This document shows positions 1-7,492 of a DNA stretch of 12,784 nt, piece by piece (within the stretch, counting starts at the first letter, position 1; each line of letters starts with the position of its first letter). Made by a program: the position numbers and the translations under genes. The stretch comes from Rhodobiaceae bacterium UBA7378. GTDB taxonomy: Bacteria > Pseudomonadota > Alphaproteobacteria > RS24. The stretch is taken from NCBI GenBank assembly GCA_002469805.1, contig DKNW01000039.1, positions 1 to 12,784 of the forward strand, written 5' to 3'. The notes below the pieces were generated by a model, which worked only from the letters and a program-made list of their open reading frames with translations, made no database searches and was not told the DNA's origin.

Positions 1-43
1 CTCAGAAGACGATGATCATAAAACATAGACTAGCAAACAAAGA

Positions 44-823
44 TTAGACTTCGCGTTCGACCATCATCTTTTTGATTTCGGATATGGCCTTAGCAGGTGA
101 CAAACCTTTCGGGCATGCCTTGGCACAATTCATAATCGTGTGGCAGCGATAGACGCGGAACGGGTCCTCTAGATCATCCAGCCGGTCGCCGGTTTTTTCA
201 TCGCGGCTATCAGCTAGCCAGCGATAAGCCTGAAGCAAAACCGCCGGGCCCAAATATTTATCCGAATTCCACCAGTAGCTTGGACATGATGTCGAACAAC
301 ATGCGCACAAAATGCACTCATAAAGTCCGTCGAGTTGTTCACGATCCTCGCGCGACTGGCGCCACTCGCTTTGCGGCTTGGGCGTGTCGGTTTTCAGCCA
401 TGGCTCAATGGATGCATATTGCGCATAAAGATTGGTCAGATCTGGCACAAGATCTTTAATTACCGGCATGTGCGGCAGCGGATAAATGGTGATATCACCC
501 TTAACATCATCTAACCCTTTCGTGCAGGCCAGCGTGTTTTGACCGTCAATATTCATGGCGCAGGAGCCGCAAATACCTTCGCGGCACGACCGCCGAAACG
601 TGAGGGTTGAATCAAGCTCGTTTTTTACTTTCAAAAGCGCATCGAGCACCATTGGCCCGCAATCTTCTTCATCGATCACATAGCTATCTACACGCGGATT
701 TTCCGCATCGTCAGGGTTCCACCGATAAACCTTCAGCGTACGCGGTTTTTTAATCGTGCCTTCAGCCGTATGGGTGACGCCTTTTTTGACGCGTGAATTA
801 GCCGGTAATGCAATTTCAACCAT
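44..823 (-). CDS. sdhB: Succinate dehydrogenase iron-sulfur subunit SdhB
   Basis: Iron-sulfur subunit of complex II. It passes electrons from the FAD of SdhA to ubiquinone at the membrane anchor, on the cytoplasmic face. The 259 residues carry all three cluster motifs. The plant-type ferredoxin domain has C80, C85, C88 and C100 for the [2Fe-2S] cluster. The C-terminal domain has C170, C173, C176 and C180 followed by Pro, then C227, C233 and C237, which together bind the [4Fe-4S] and [3Fe-4S] clusters. The length is normal for an alphaproteobacterial SdhB, somewhat longer at the N-terminus than the E. coli protein. The ATG lies 9 bases after the sdhA stop and is preceded by a G-rich ribosome site (AGGGGG) at 5-base spacing. 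It is the last sdh gene. The 43 bases beyond its stop reach the window edge and show no clear terminator or gene. Confidence 0.98.
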   Translation of the reverse strand: MVEIALPANSRVKKGVTHTAEGTIKKPRTLKVYRWNPDDAENPRVDSYVIDEEDCGPMVLDALLKVKNELDSTLTFRRSCREGICGSCAMNIDGQNTLACTKGLDDVKGDITIYPLPHMPVIKDLVPDLTNLYAQYASIEPWLKTDTPKPQSEWRQSREDREQLDGLYECILCACCSTSCPSYWWNSDKYLGPAVLLQAYRWLADSRDEKTGDRLDDLEDPFRVYRCHTIMNCAKACPKGLSPAKAISEIKKMMVEREV

Positions 824-832
824 CGATACCCC

Positions 833-2617
833 CTAGTAAACGCGAGCTTTCGGCTCGATGTAGCTGACCTCATTGGTCATCGTATAATTATGAACACCGC
901 GATAATCAATTTTGGCTTTGCCTTTGGCGTCGACATAGGCGAGCGTGTGCTTCATCCATTCTTCGTCATCGCGCTCAGGGAAATCCTCGCGGGCATGCCC
1001 GCCACGGCTTTCCTTGCGGGCATTGGCGCCCTCAACTGTTGCGATGGCCTGCACGATCAAGTTGTCAAATTCGAGCGTTTCGATCAGATCGGAGTTCCAG
1101 ATCAACGATTTATCGGCAACGCCAATATCATCCATGGCATTCACGATTTTTTGCATGCGTTCACAGCCCTCTTCCAGCACTTCACCGGTCCGGAAGACGG
1201 CACAGTTTTCCTGCATCGCTTTTTGCATTTCAAGGCGCAGTTCCGACGTTGGCGTGCTGCCATCTGCGGTGCGGAACCGCTCAAGACGCGACACCGCCTC
1301 ATCACCAGCACTTGCTGGCAATGGCGCGTGCGATTCACCCGGCGTCACGATGTCCGAGGTGCGAATGGCTGACGCGCGCCCGAAAACAACAAGATCGATA
1401 AGCGAGTTTGAACCCAGACGGTTGGCACCATGAACCGACACACACGCCGCTTCACCAATGGCCATAAGCCCGGGAACAACGCGCTCTGGATCAGATTTAC
1501 TCGGATTGAGCACCTCGCCATGATAATTGGTCGGAATACCGCCCATATTATAATGCACCGTTGGCAGAACCGGAATCGGCTCCTTAGTCACGTCAACGCC
1601 GGCAAAAATACGGGCGCTTTCCGAAATGCCCGGCAAGCGTTCTGCCAATACATCTGGGTCCAGATGATCGAGGTGCAGATAAATATGGTCATTATTGGCA
1701 CCAACGCCGCGCCCTTCCCGAATTTCGATCGTCATCGAGCGGGAAACCACGTCGCGCGAGGCAAGGTCTTTGGCCGATGGCGCGTAACGCTCCATAAATC
1801 GCTCGCCTTCTGAATTTATCAAGATGCCGCCCTCACCACGCGAGCCTTCAGTAATCAAACAACCAGCACCATAAATACCAGTGGGGTGAAACTGCACAAA
1901 CTCCATATCCTGAAGCGGTAGACCGGCGCGAATAACCATGGCCGAGCCGTCGCCCGTGCAAGTGTGCGCCGAGGTTGCCGAGAAATAGGCGCGGCCATAA
2001 CCGCCCGTAGCGAGAATAACCTGCTTGGCTTGGAACCGATGAATAGTGCCGTCTTGCATGCACATCGCCGTAACACCAACACAGCGATCTTCATCCATCA
2101 TCAGATCGAGCGCGAAATACTCAATAAAAAACTCAGTGTCATGGCGCAAAGACTGACCATAAAGCGTATGCAAAATCGCATGCCCTGTCCGGTCAGCCGC
2201 CGCGCAAGTGCGCTGGGCAATGCCTTCACCGAAATTCGTTGTCATGCCACCAAATGGTCGCTGGTAAATCTTGCCTTCATCCGTGCGCGAGAATGGCACG
2301 CCGAAATGTTCCAGTTCGTAGACAGCTTCGGGTGCATTGCGGCACAGATACTCAATCGCATCCTGGTCGCCCAGCCAATCGGAACCCTTGACGGTGTCAT
2401 ACATGTGCCAGCGCCAGTCATCGTCGCCCATATTGCCAAGCGCGGCGGAAATGCCACCCTGCGCGGCAACAGTATGACTGCGCGTCGGGAACACTTTCGA
2501 AATACATGCCGTTTTCAGTCCGCGTTCAGCACAGCCAAGCGCCGCTCGCAAACCGGAACCACCAGCACCGACAACAACAACGTCAAACTGATGATCGGTA
2601 AATTCATATGCACTCAT
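833..2617 (-). CDS. sdhA: Succinate dehydrogenase flavoprotein subunit SdhA
   Basis: Catalytic subunit of complex II, oxidising succinate to fumarate with covalently bound FAD. The 594-residue length is typical. The dinucleotide-binding GxGxxG glycines are at 17-22 (GAGGSG). H48 in SHTVAAQGG is the expected site of covalent FAD attachment. Active-site residues recognisable by comparison with E. coli SdhA are H244 (HPTG), E257 and R260 in TEGSRGEGG, R288 (the proton-shuttle Arg in ASRDV), H355 (HYNMGG) and R400 (ANRLGSNSL). No key residue is missing. The ATG has AGGAG 7 bases upstream and follows the sdhD stop by 23 bases. The gene sits in the order sdhC-sdhD-sdhA-sdhB, so all four subunits are likely made from one transcript. 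Several long open frames on the opposite strand here are antisense shadows. Confidence 0.99.
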   Translation of the reverse strand: MSAYEFTDHQFDVVVVGAGGSGLRAALGCAERGLKTACISKVFPTRSHTVAAQGGISAALGNMGDDDWRWHMYDTVKGSDWLGDQDAIEYLCRNAPEAVYELEHFGVPFSRTDEGKIYQRPFGGMTTNFGEGIAQRTCAAADRTGHAILHTLYGQSLRHDTEFFIEYFALDLMMDEDRCVGVTAMCMQDGTIHRFQAKQVILATGGYGRAYFSATSAHTCTGDGSAMVIRAGLPLQDMEFVQFHPTGIYGAGCLITEGSRGEGGILINSEGERFMERYAPSAKDLASRDVVSRSMTIEIREGRGVGANNDHIYLHLDHLDPDVLAERLPGISESARIFAGVDVTKEPIPVLPTVHYNMGGIPTNYHGEVLNPSKSDPERVVPGLMAIGEAACVSVHGANRLGSNSLIDLVVFGRASAIRTSDIVTPGESHAPLPASAGDEAVSRLERFRTADGSTPTSELRLEMQKAMQENCAVFRTGEVLEEGCERMQKIVNAMDDIGVADKSLIWNSDLIETLEFDNLIVQAIATVEGANARKESRGGHAREDFPERDDEEWMKHTLAYVDAKGKAKIDYRGVHNYTMTNEVSYIEPKARVY

Positions 2618-2640
2618 GATACACTCCTAGCCGACCCGAC

Positions 2641-3024
2641 TTACTGGCTAATTACCAGTTTCAACACGGCGAGGGCACACGCCACACCGATTATCAGGGC
2701 GAAAAAATTATTGGCAACCAGCGCCGCCAGCTTCGTTGCTTCCCCATGAATATAATCCTCGATCACAACCTGCAAACCAAGGCGCATATGCCAGCTTGTG
2801 CTCAAAATGAGCAGTAACATGACCACACCGACAACCGGATTGCCGAGAAACGCCGCCATGGTCGCATGATCGGCTCCCGCATGGACAACAAGAGCCCCGA
2901 CCAAAAACAGCGTCAATGGAATATTGGCGAGCGCGGTTACGCGCTGCAGCCAGAAATGTTCAGTGCCTTTTTTTGCGGAACCAAGTCCGCGAACGCGCGA
3001 TAGCGGTGTCCGCATTTCGCTCAT
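2641..3024 (-). CDS. sdhD: Succinate dehydrogenase membrane anchor SdhD
   Basis: Small membrane anchor subunit of complex II that, with SdhC, holds heme b and the ubiquinone site. The 127 residues contain three hydrophobic segments, roughly residues 31-48, 62-78 and 99-124. H79 in SWHMRLGLQ aligns with the heme ligand H71 of E. coli SdhD. D90-Y91 keep the same 11/12-residue spacing as the quinone-site D82-Y83 of E. coli. I chose the ATG at 3024 because its AGGAG lies 6 bases upstream and its first bases overlap the sdhC stop as ATGA, the usual sign of translational coupling. The frame stays open 29 codons further upstream, but that stretch lies inside sdhC and has no membrane-anchor character. 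Sequence identity in this family is low, so the call rests on these motifs, the size and the position. Confidence 0.95.
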   Translation of the reverse strand: MSEMRTPLSRVRGLGSAKKGTEHFWLQRVTALANIPLTLFLVGALVVHAGADHATMAAFLGNPVVGVVMLLLILSTSWHMRLGLQVVIEDYIHGEATKLAALVANNFFALIIGVACALAVLKLVISQ

Positions 3025-3425
3025 GACCAAACTCCTAAATACATACAACCAAGCACCCAAGCCAGACCGGTCAGAAACAAAGGTGCAATCGCGGTTGTCC
3101 GCGCAATCCATTCAACATGTTTAAGGTCAAACCCGCGCCCTGTATCCCAGATAAAGTGACGCACGCCGCCAAACATGTGATGAAACAGCGCCCAGCTATA
3201 TCCGAACAAAACCAGCCGGCCATACCAAGCCGACGAAATATCGCGCACCAGCGCATAAGCTTCAGGACCGGTCGCAGCAGCCATGAGCCACCATGCCAGT
3301 AAAGCTGAGCCAGCATACAAGGCCACCCCGGTCGCCCGATGCAGGATTGACAGCATCATTGTGAGCGTCCAGCGGTAAATCTGGATATGCGGCGAAAGTG
3401 GCCGCGCATTGGTTTGATCGGACAT
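3021..3425 (-). CDS. sdhC: Succinate dehydrogenase cytochrome b556 subunit SdhC
   Basis: Cytochrome b subunit anchoring complex II in the inner membrane and forming the quinone site with SdhB and SdhD. The 134 residues begin with the family signature RPLSPHIQIYR and continue with SILHRATG, whose Ser and Arg match the quinone-site residues of E. coli SdhC. Three transmembrane segments are visible at about 21-46, 69-88 and 110-131. H83 and H90, in FHHMFGGVRH, keep the 7-residue spacing of E. coli H84 and H91; H83 is the likely heme ligand. The ATG at 3425 has a good AGGAG 7 bases upstream. An in-frame ATG at 3473 would add 16 residues, but it lies at or upstream of the predicted transcription start, so I rejected it. 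It is the first gene of the sdh operon and overlaps sdhD by 4 bases. Confidence 0.96.
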   Translation of the reverse strand: MSDQTNARPLSPHIQIYRWTLTMMLSILHRATGVALYAGSALLAWWLMAAATGPEAYALVRDISSAWYGRLVLFGYSWALFHHMFGGVRHFIWDTGRGFDLKHVEWIARTTAIAPLFLTGLAWVLGCMYLGVWS

Positions 3426-3475
3426 AAAGTCTCCTGACCTCGTTAAAAGATAAACGAGAGTTCTATCGCTCATTT

Positions 3476-3504
3476 GTTATAGCCGATGCTGCCAAACCTG
3501 CCAA
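3476..3504 (-). promoter_or_regulatory. Predicted sigma70-like promoter for sdhCDAB
   Basis: In the 107-base mch-sdhC spacer, read on the minus strand, TTGGCA (3499-3504) is separated by exactly 17 bases from TATAAC (3476-3481). Each hexamer matches the sigma70 consensus at 5 of 6 positions. Transcription would start near 3469, leaving a leader of about 45 bases before the sdhC ATG at 3425. This would let sdhCDAB be expressed independently of mcl2-mch. It is a prediction from motif matches only. Confidence 0.6.
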
Positions 3505-3532
3505 TCATAGCGCCGCGACAGGCTGACGCATA

Positions 3533-4609
3533 TCACCGGCGCGCCATCCACACCCAGCAATCCAGATCAAGCAGAACATCCTGCGCCCGTTCGCCCTTTG
3601 CCGCGCCCTTGTGCGTGGTGGCATCGCTTTGGTCAACCGGCCTGTTTTTGGTCACGAGATGGCGCAAGCGCAGTGCCCCTGCGCTGGCTGGCCCGACAGT
3701 GCCCTCTGTGGACAAAACCTGCGTCGCCCCATAAATCGTGTCGCCGGCAAAAGCTGGCGCAGCGTGCGTACCTGCATTCAAACCGGCCACGGCAAAGGCG
3801 TTTTCAAACCCGTTAAAACTCATGGCGCGCGCATGCGAGATAATGTGCCCACCATAGATCAACCGTTTGCCAAAACGCGTATTTTGTTGGGCCAGACCAT
3901 CAAAATGCACCCGCGCCGTGTTTTGATAAAGCCGTGTTGCCATCATGTGTTCGCTATCTTCCAGCGTCACGCCATCATTATGGTCAATGAGCATCCCGGC
4001 CTCATAATCATCAAAAAACCTGTCGCTGCCAGCCAGCGCCGCATCGGGGCAGACAAAGTCTTCCGGGGGCGGCACCAGGTCTTCGGGCGCAACGCCATCA
4101 GACAGTTTAGGCATATCAGGAGTTGGCGCAATCGGGGCATCGGGATCGCGCTTATTAACCATCACCCATCGCACATACTCCACCACCAGCTTATCGTGCT
4201 GATTTCGCCCTTGCGTGCGCACCATGACGATGCCGCTTTTGCCACTGCTATTCTCGCGCAGGCCAATAACCTCTGAAACAGCTGACAGCGTGTCACCGCA
4301 ATAGACCGGGACTAGAAATCTGCCCTCGGCATAACCTAGATTAGCCACTGCGTTACGCGAAATGTCAGGCACGGTTTTGCCGAAAACGATATGGAACACC
4401 AGCCAGTTTTCCAAAGGCCGATCAACATAGCCCGCTGCGCGTGCCGCGGGCAGGCTGCTGGTTAAAATATGACGACCGCCATAAAGTGCTTGATACAGCG
4501 CCGTGTCGCCGCTATCCAGCGTCCGCGGTGTCGCGTGCACAATGCGCGCGCCCAGCGTGAAATCTTCAAAAAACCGGCCACGGGTTGCAAAACTGGCAAA
4601 TTCGGTCAT
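3533..4609 (-). CDS. mch: Mesaconyl-CoA hydratase (beta-methylmalyl-CoA dehydratase)
   Basis: Catalyses the reversible hydration of mesaconyl-C1-CoA to beta-methylmalyl-CoA in the ethylmalonyl-CoA pathway, by which acetyl-CoA is assimilated without the glyoxylate shunt. The 358 residues form two tandem hotdog (MaoC-like) halves. The N-terminal half runs to about residue 155, with RFFEDFTLG, HATPRT, VFHIVFGKTVPDIS and VEYVRWVMVNKRD. The C-terminal half, from about 195, contains ATRLYQNTARVHFD and RLIYGGHIISHARAMSFNG, where N230 and H235 are candidate catalytic residues. These blocks match my recollection of Rhodobacter Mch closely. The length fits the family, with a somewhat long C-terminal tail after 325. 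The ATG overlaps the mcl2 stop (ATGA) and has AGGGGA 6 bases upstream, so the two genes are translationally coupled. Other MaoC hydratases act on different acyl-CoAs, so the substrate is inferred from family resemblance and from the neighbouring lyase-family gene. Confidence 0.9.
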   Translation of the reverse strand: MTEFASFATRGRFFEDFTLGARIVHATPRTLDSGDTALYQALYGGRHILTSSLPAARAAGYVDRPLENWLVFHIVFGKTVPDISRNAVANLGYAEGRFLVPVYCGDTLSAVSEVIGLRENSSGKSGIVMVRTQGRNQHDKLVVEYVRWVMVNKRDPDAPIAPTPDMPKLSDGVAPEDLVPPPEDFVCPDAALAGSDRFFDDYEAGMLIDHNDGVTLEDSEHMMATRLYQNTARVHFDGLAQQNTRFGKRLIYGGHIISHARAMSFNGFENAFAVAGLNAGTHAAPAFAGDTIYGATQVLSTEGTVGPASAGALRLRHLVTKNRPVDQSDATTHKGAAKGERAQDVLLDLDCWVWMARR

Positions 4610-5541
4610 GGCGCGTCCCCTGCCGCATCAACGGATTGCATGGCATTAGCGCGACGCGCGATAGCCTCCGCAATGGCGAGACGTTGGCGCGCAATATCAA
4701 GGTGCAATAACTCGGTCATTTTGCCGTTCACTTTTAACACGCCCTGTCCGGCATTGGCCGGGTCATCAAAGGCCGCCACCACCGAGCGCGCCTGCTCGAT
4801 TTCTTCGGCATCTGGCGCGAATGCGGCGTTGCACGGTGCCAGCTGGCTGGGGTGAATAAGCGTTTTACCGTCAAACCCCATCTCCATTCCTTGACGACAC
4901 TCGGCCACAAAACCTTGCGTATCGCCAATGTCGTTAAACACGCCGTCCAGCACAGCTAGTCCAGTCTGCCTTGCCGCCAGCACTGATAAGGAAAGCGCAG
5001 CAATAAGCGGCGCGCGGCCCGGCACCAGCGTAGCGCGCATTTCTTTTGCCAGATCATTCGTGCCCATCACAAAGCAGGTGAGCGGCGTGTTGCGCGCGCG
5101 GGCGGCGAGAGCATCGATATTAAAAATAGCTCCTGGCGTTTCGATCATGATCCATAAATCCAGACCCGCCGGTAACTGCGCGCACGCCGCATCGATATCT
5201 TCTACTTTGGATATTTTCGGTACCAGAACACCATGAGGACACTGGCCCGGCCCTTCCGACAAAGCGGCAAGCGCGGCCATATCATCACGCCCCCAAGGGG
5301 TATCCAGCCCGTTCACCCGCACGACGACTTCGCGTGCGCCATATCCACCGTGTGACAAAGCCGCACATACTTGGGCACGCGCCTGCGTTTTGGCATCAGG
5401 TGCGACAGCGTCTTCGAGGTCGAGCAGGAGACAGTCTGCGTCCAGCGTTCGGGCCTTTTCGAGAGCCCGCGCATTAGCTCCGGGCATATAAAGAGCCGAG
5501 CGACGAGGCGTGGCTGTTTTCTGTGAAGACTGCGAAGACAT
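4606..5541 (-). CDS. mcl2: Malyl-CoA thioesterase / CitE-like CoA-ester lyase family protein (Mcl2-type)
   Basis: Member of the HpcH/HpaI aldolase - citrate lyase beta family, a Mg2+-dependent TIM barrel. With the ATG at 5541 it has 311 residues. Visible landmarks are the N-terminal RRSALYMPGAN, the acidic DLEDAVAP (41-48), CoA-contacting R75 in RVNGLD, and metal ligands E134 (MIETPGA) and D163 (GTNDLAKE), then FDGKTLIHPSQ. RRSALYMPG and GTNDLAKEMR are the style of Rhodobacter Mcl2, a (3S)-malyl-CoA thioesterase giving malate, rather than Mcl1 (L-malyl/beta-methylmalyl-CoA lyase). Lyase activity cannot be excluded from sequence. Near the C-terminus GKMTE (E277) stands where I recall many relatives having GKMxD. 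The start is uncertain: an ATG at 5571 would add 10 residues and overlap the start region of the divergent kinase gene. The ribosome site before 5541 (CAGGG) is weak. The gene leads the mcl2-mch pair. Confidence 0.85.
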   Translation of the reverse strand: MSSQSSQKTATPRRSALYMPGANARALEKARTLDADCLLLDLEDAVAPDAKTQARAQVCAALSHGGYGAREVVVRVNGLDTPWGRDDMAALAALSEGPGQCPHGVLVPKISKVEDIDAACAQLPAGLDLWIMIETPGAIFNIDALAARARNTPLTCFVMGTNDLAKEMRATLVPGRAPLIAALSLSVLAARQTGLAVLDGVFNDIGDTQGFVAECRQGMEMGFDGKTLIHPSQLAPCNAAFAPDAEEIEQARSVVAAFDDPANAGQGVLKVNGKMTELLHLDIARQRLAIAEAIARRANAMQSVDAAGDAP

Positions 5542-5595
5542 TGTGTACTTACCCTGGATTGTATGGTTCAAGAATGTTCAGAAGAGGTTTTATCC

Positions 5596-6453
5596 ATGGC
5601 GCATTCTAGCACACAGCTCGGCCCTGTCTTGGTGATTTCAAGTCAGGTGATCGATGGACAAGTCGGCCTGCAAGCCATTACGCCAGGCTTGCGCGCGCTG
5701 GGATTGGGGTGCGTTGGTATACCCACCATATTATTAGCCGCCCATCCGCGCGCCTATCCAGACGCAGGTACACCAACCGGCGGTGCATTGCCCGCAAAGC
5801 AGATAGAAGAACATGGTGAGTGGCTGATATCCGCAGGCGCGCTTGACGGTGTGTCCGGCGTGTTGACCGGTTATATGCCAAGCGCCGATCACGTTTCGGC
5901 TACCGCTAAGCTCATTGACGCATTGCGAGACATTAATCCTGACCTGCCGGTTTGCTGTGACCCGATATGCGGCGACCATGATCGGCTTTATCTGCCCCAA
6001 GAGGTTGTTACAGCGCTGCACGAACAACTCATTCCGCGGGCCGACATGGCGACCCCTAATTTATTTGAACTGGGCCATCTAACCGGAACCGGGCCGCTTG
6101 CGACAACGCAAGAAGCTGCGCGTGCCGCGCAAGCACTTGATGTTGCCCAAGTTGTGGTGACTTCGGCACCCGGGCCGGAAGGCCGCATAGCGACACTGGA
6201 AGTTGGCGAGGGGTTACTGCGATGCGAAACTGTTGCAGTCCCCCAAGTACCGCATGGCATGGGCGATCTGTTTTCCGCGCTCTATCTTGGACTTCATCTG
6301 CGTCGGGAAAAAATGGCATTGGGTATTGCCACATCGACTATGGCGAAACTTGCTGGAAAAAGTGCCAATAAAAACGCCCTGCCAAGCGGTCCGGTTGAAA
6401 TGGAAAAACCTGCCCTGCAAGAAACGCTCAGCCTGCCTGCAAAGGGCAAATAA
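5596..6453 (+). CDS. pdxY: Pyridoxal kinase-like protein (PfkB/ribokinase fold)
   Basis: Probable salvage kinase that phosphorylates pyridoxal (or a related hydroxymethyl compound) with ATP to give the coenzyme form. The 285 residues show the pyridoxal-kinase layout: an N-terminal substrate strand VLVISSQVIDGQVG, the lid/turn region after PTILLAAHP, GYMPSADHV (92-100), CDPICGD (121-127), ADMATPNLFELGHLTG (149-164), VVVTSAPGPEG, and the anion-hole/catalytic motif GMGD (221-224) with D224 as the general base. Two oddities: relatives usually read SHV...GxVGN at the N-terminus, while this protein has SQV...GQVGL. I chose the ATG at 5596 because AGAAGAGG lies 8 bases upstream. An in-frame ATG at 5563 would add 11 unlikely residues. 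It is the only plus-strand gene, transcribed away from mcl2 and toward asd, so it is its own unit. The exact substrate is uncertain. Confidence 0.82.
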   Translation: MAHSSTQLGPVLVISSQVIDGQVGLQAITPGLRALGLGCVGIPTILLAAHPRAYPDAGTPTGGALPAKQIEEHGEWLISAGALDGVSGVLTGYMPSADHVSATAKLIDALRDINPDLPVCCDPICGDHDRLYLPQEVVTALHEQLIPRADMATPNLFELGHLTGTGPLATTQEAARAAQALDVAQVVVTSAPGPEGRIATLEVGEGLLRCETVAVPQVPHGMGDLFSALYLGLHLRREKMALGIATSTMAKLAGKSANKNALPSGPVEMEKPALQETLSLPAKGK

Positions 6454-6462
6454 GCATAAAGA

Positions 6463-7491
6463 TCAAGCCGCGCGCGGGGTTTTCATATATTTCTGCACGA
6501 GCAGCTCGGCAATCTGAACAGCGTTGAGTGCCGCACCTTTGCGCAAATTATCGGATACCACCCACATACTCAGACCGTTTTCAACAGACGGATCGAGGCG
6601 CAAACGCGATACGAAGGTCTCGTATTCGCCGACACATTCGATCGGTGTGACATAGCCCTCATCCTCACGGCGATCGACCAGCAAGACACCTGGTGCCGCC
6701 TCGAAAGCATCGCGGGCTTCGTTTTCGCTGATTGGATTTTCAAACTCGATATTCACCGCTTCGCTATGACCAACAAAAACCGGCACGCGGACGCATGTGG
6801 CATTCATGCGAATTTCGGGGTCGAGCATCTTTTGCGTCTCGACCACCATTTTCCATTCTTCCTTGGTGTCGCCATTGTCGCGAAATACGTCAATGTGTGG
6901 AATGACATTGAAAGCGATCTGCTTGGTGAAATGCTCACGGGTCAAATCATCGTTCACAAACACGGCCCGGGTCTGCGAGAATAACTCGTCCATCGCCGCA
7001 TTGCCCGCACCAGAAACCGACTGATAGGTCGCCACAACCACGCGGCGAATTTTCGCCAGATCGTGCAAGGGCTTCAACGCCACAACCAGCTGCGCGGTCG
7101 AACAATTTGGATTAGCGATAATATTGCGCTGTGTATAACCCGCTATATCTGCCGGATTAACTTCCGGCACGATGAGCGGCACATCAGGCTCCATACGATA
7201 AAGCGAGGAATTATCTATCACCACGCACCCCGCCGCCGCCGCCTTGGGTGCATATTCGCCAGCCGGTCCTGACCCGCAGGCAAAAAGCGCAATATCAGCA
7301 GCAGCAAAATCGTAAAATTCCAGCGCCTGACATTTCAGCGTTTTATCGCCAAAACTTACTTCTCTACCCTGACTGCGCCGCGACGCAACCGCATCCACCC
7401 GCGCAACCGGAAAGTCGCGCTCGGCCAAAATATTAAGCATTTCGCGCCCAACATTGCCGGTCGCGCCAATAACGGCAACCACATAACCCAT
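6463..7491 (-). CDS. asd: Aspartate-semialdehyde dehydrogenase
   Basis: Reduces L-aspartyl-4-phosphate to aspartate semialdehyde with NADPH, the branch point to lysine/diaminopimelate, threonine and methionine. The protein is cytoplasmic, 342 residues, typical for the family. GATGNVGREML (9-19) is the NADP-binding loop. C130 in NPNCSTAQ is the catalytic thiol. Q157 (TYQSVSGAG) and R235/H242 in RVPVFVGHSEAVN are the expected substrate and acid-base residues. The start at 7491 is one base after the leuB stop, with GGGGAAA just upstream inside the last leuB codons. A frame extending to 7530 would overlap leuB and is unlikely. It closes the leuCDB-asd gene row; its stop faces the kinase gene stop nine bases away. 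An Asd after leuB is a common arrangement in bacteria. Confidence 0.97.
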   Translation of the reverse strand: MGYVVAVIGATGNVGREMLNILAERDFPVARVDAVASRRSQGREVSFGDKTLKCQALEFYDFAAADIALFACGSGPAGEYAPKAAAAGCVVIDNSSLYRMEPDVPLIVPEVNPADIAGYTQRNIIANPNCSTAQLVVALKPLHDLAKIRRVVVATYQSVSGAGNAAMDELFSQTRAVFVNDDLTREHFTKQIAFNVIPHIDVFRDNGDTKEEWKMVVETQKMLDPEIRMNATCVRVPVFVGHSEAVNIEFENPISENEARDAFEAAPGVLLVDRREDEGYVTPIECVGEYETFVSRLRLDPSVENGLSMWVVSDNLRKGAALNAVQIAELLVQKYMKTPRAA

Positions 7492-7492
7492 A

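Noticed and set aside
1..43. Short open frame beyond sdhB starting in the last 25 bases of the window edge
   Set aside because: Too short, no ribosome site visible, and it runs off the window; nothing supports a gene call.
1964..2749. A 261-codon open frame on the plus strand, antisense to sdhA (with smaller ones at 890-1433 and 1430-1813)
   Set aside because: They lie wholly or mostly within the unmistakable sdhA gene, have no domain character, and are the usual by-product of codon bias in a GC-leaning gene.
3426..3473. Upstream in-frame start extending SdhC by 16 residues
   Set aside because: It lies at the predicted transcription start, and the internal ATG has a clear AGGAG and gives the normal family N-terminus.
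3525..3560. Possible hairpin between the last mch codons (GCGCCG) and CGGCGC in the spacer as a terminator
   Set aside because: A six-pair stem with a loop of about 21 bases and no T run; not convincing.
6464..6483. GC palindrome followed by TTTT (plus strand) as a terminator for the kinase gene
   Set aside because: The CCGCGCGCGG palindrome gives only a 3-4 bp stem with a tiny loop, two G residues intervene before the T run, and it lies in the end of asd.
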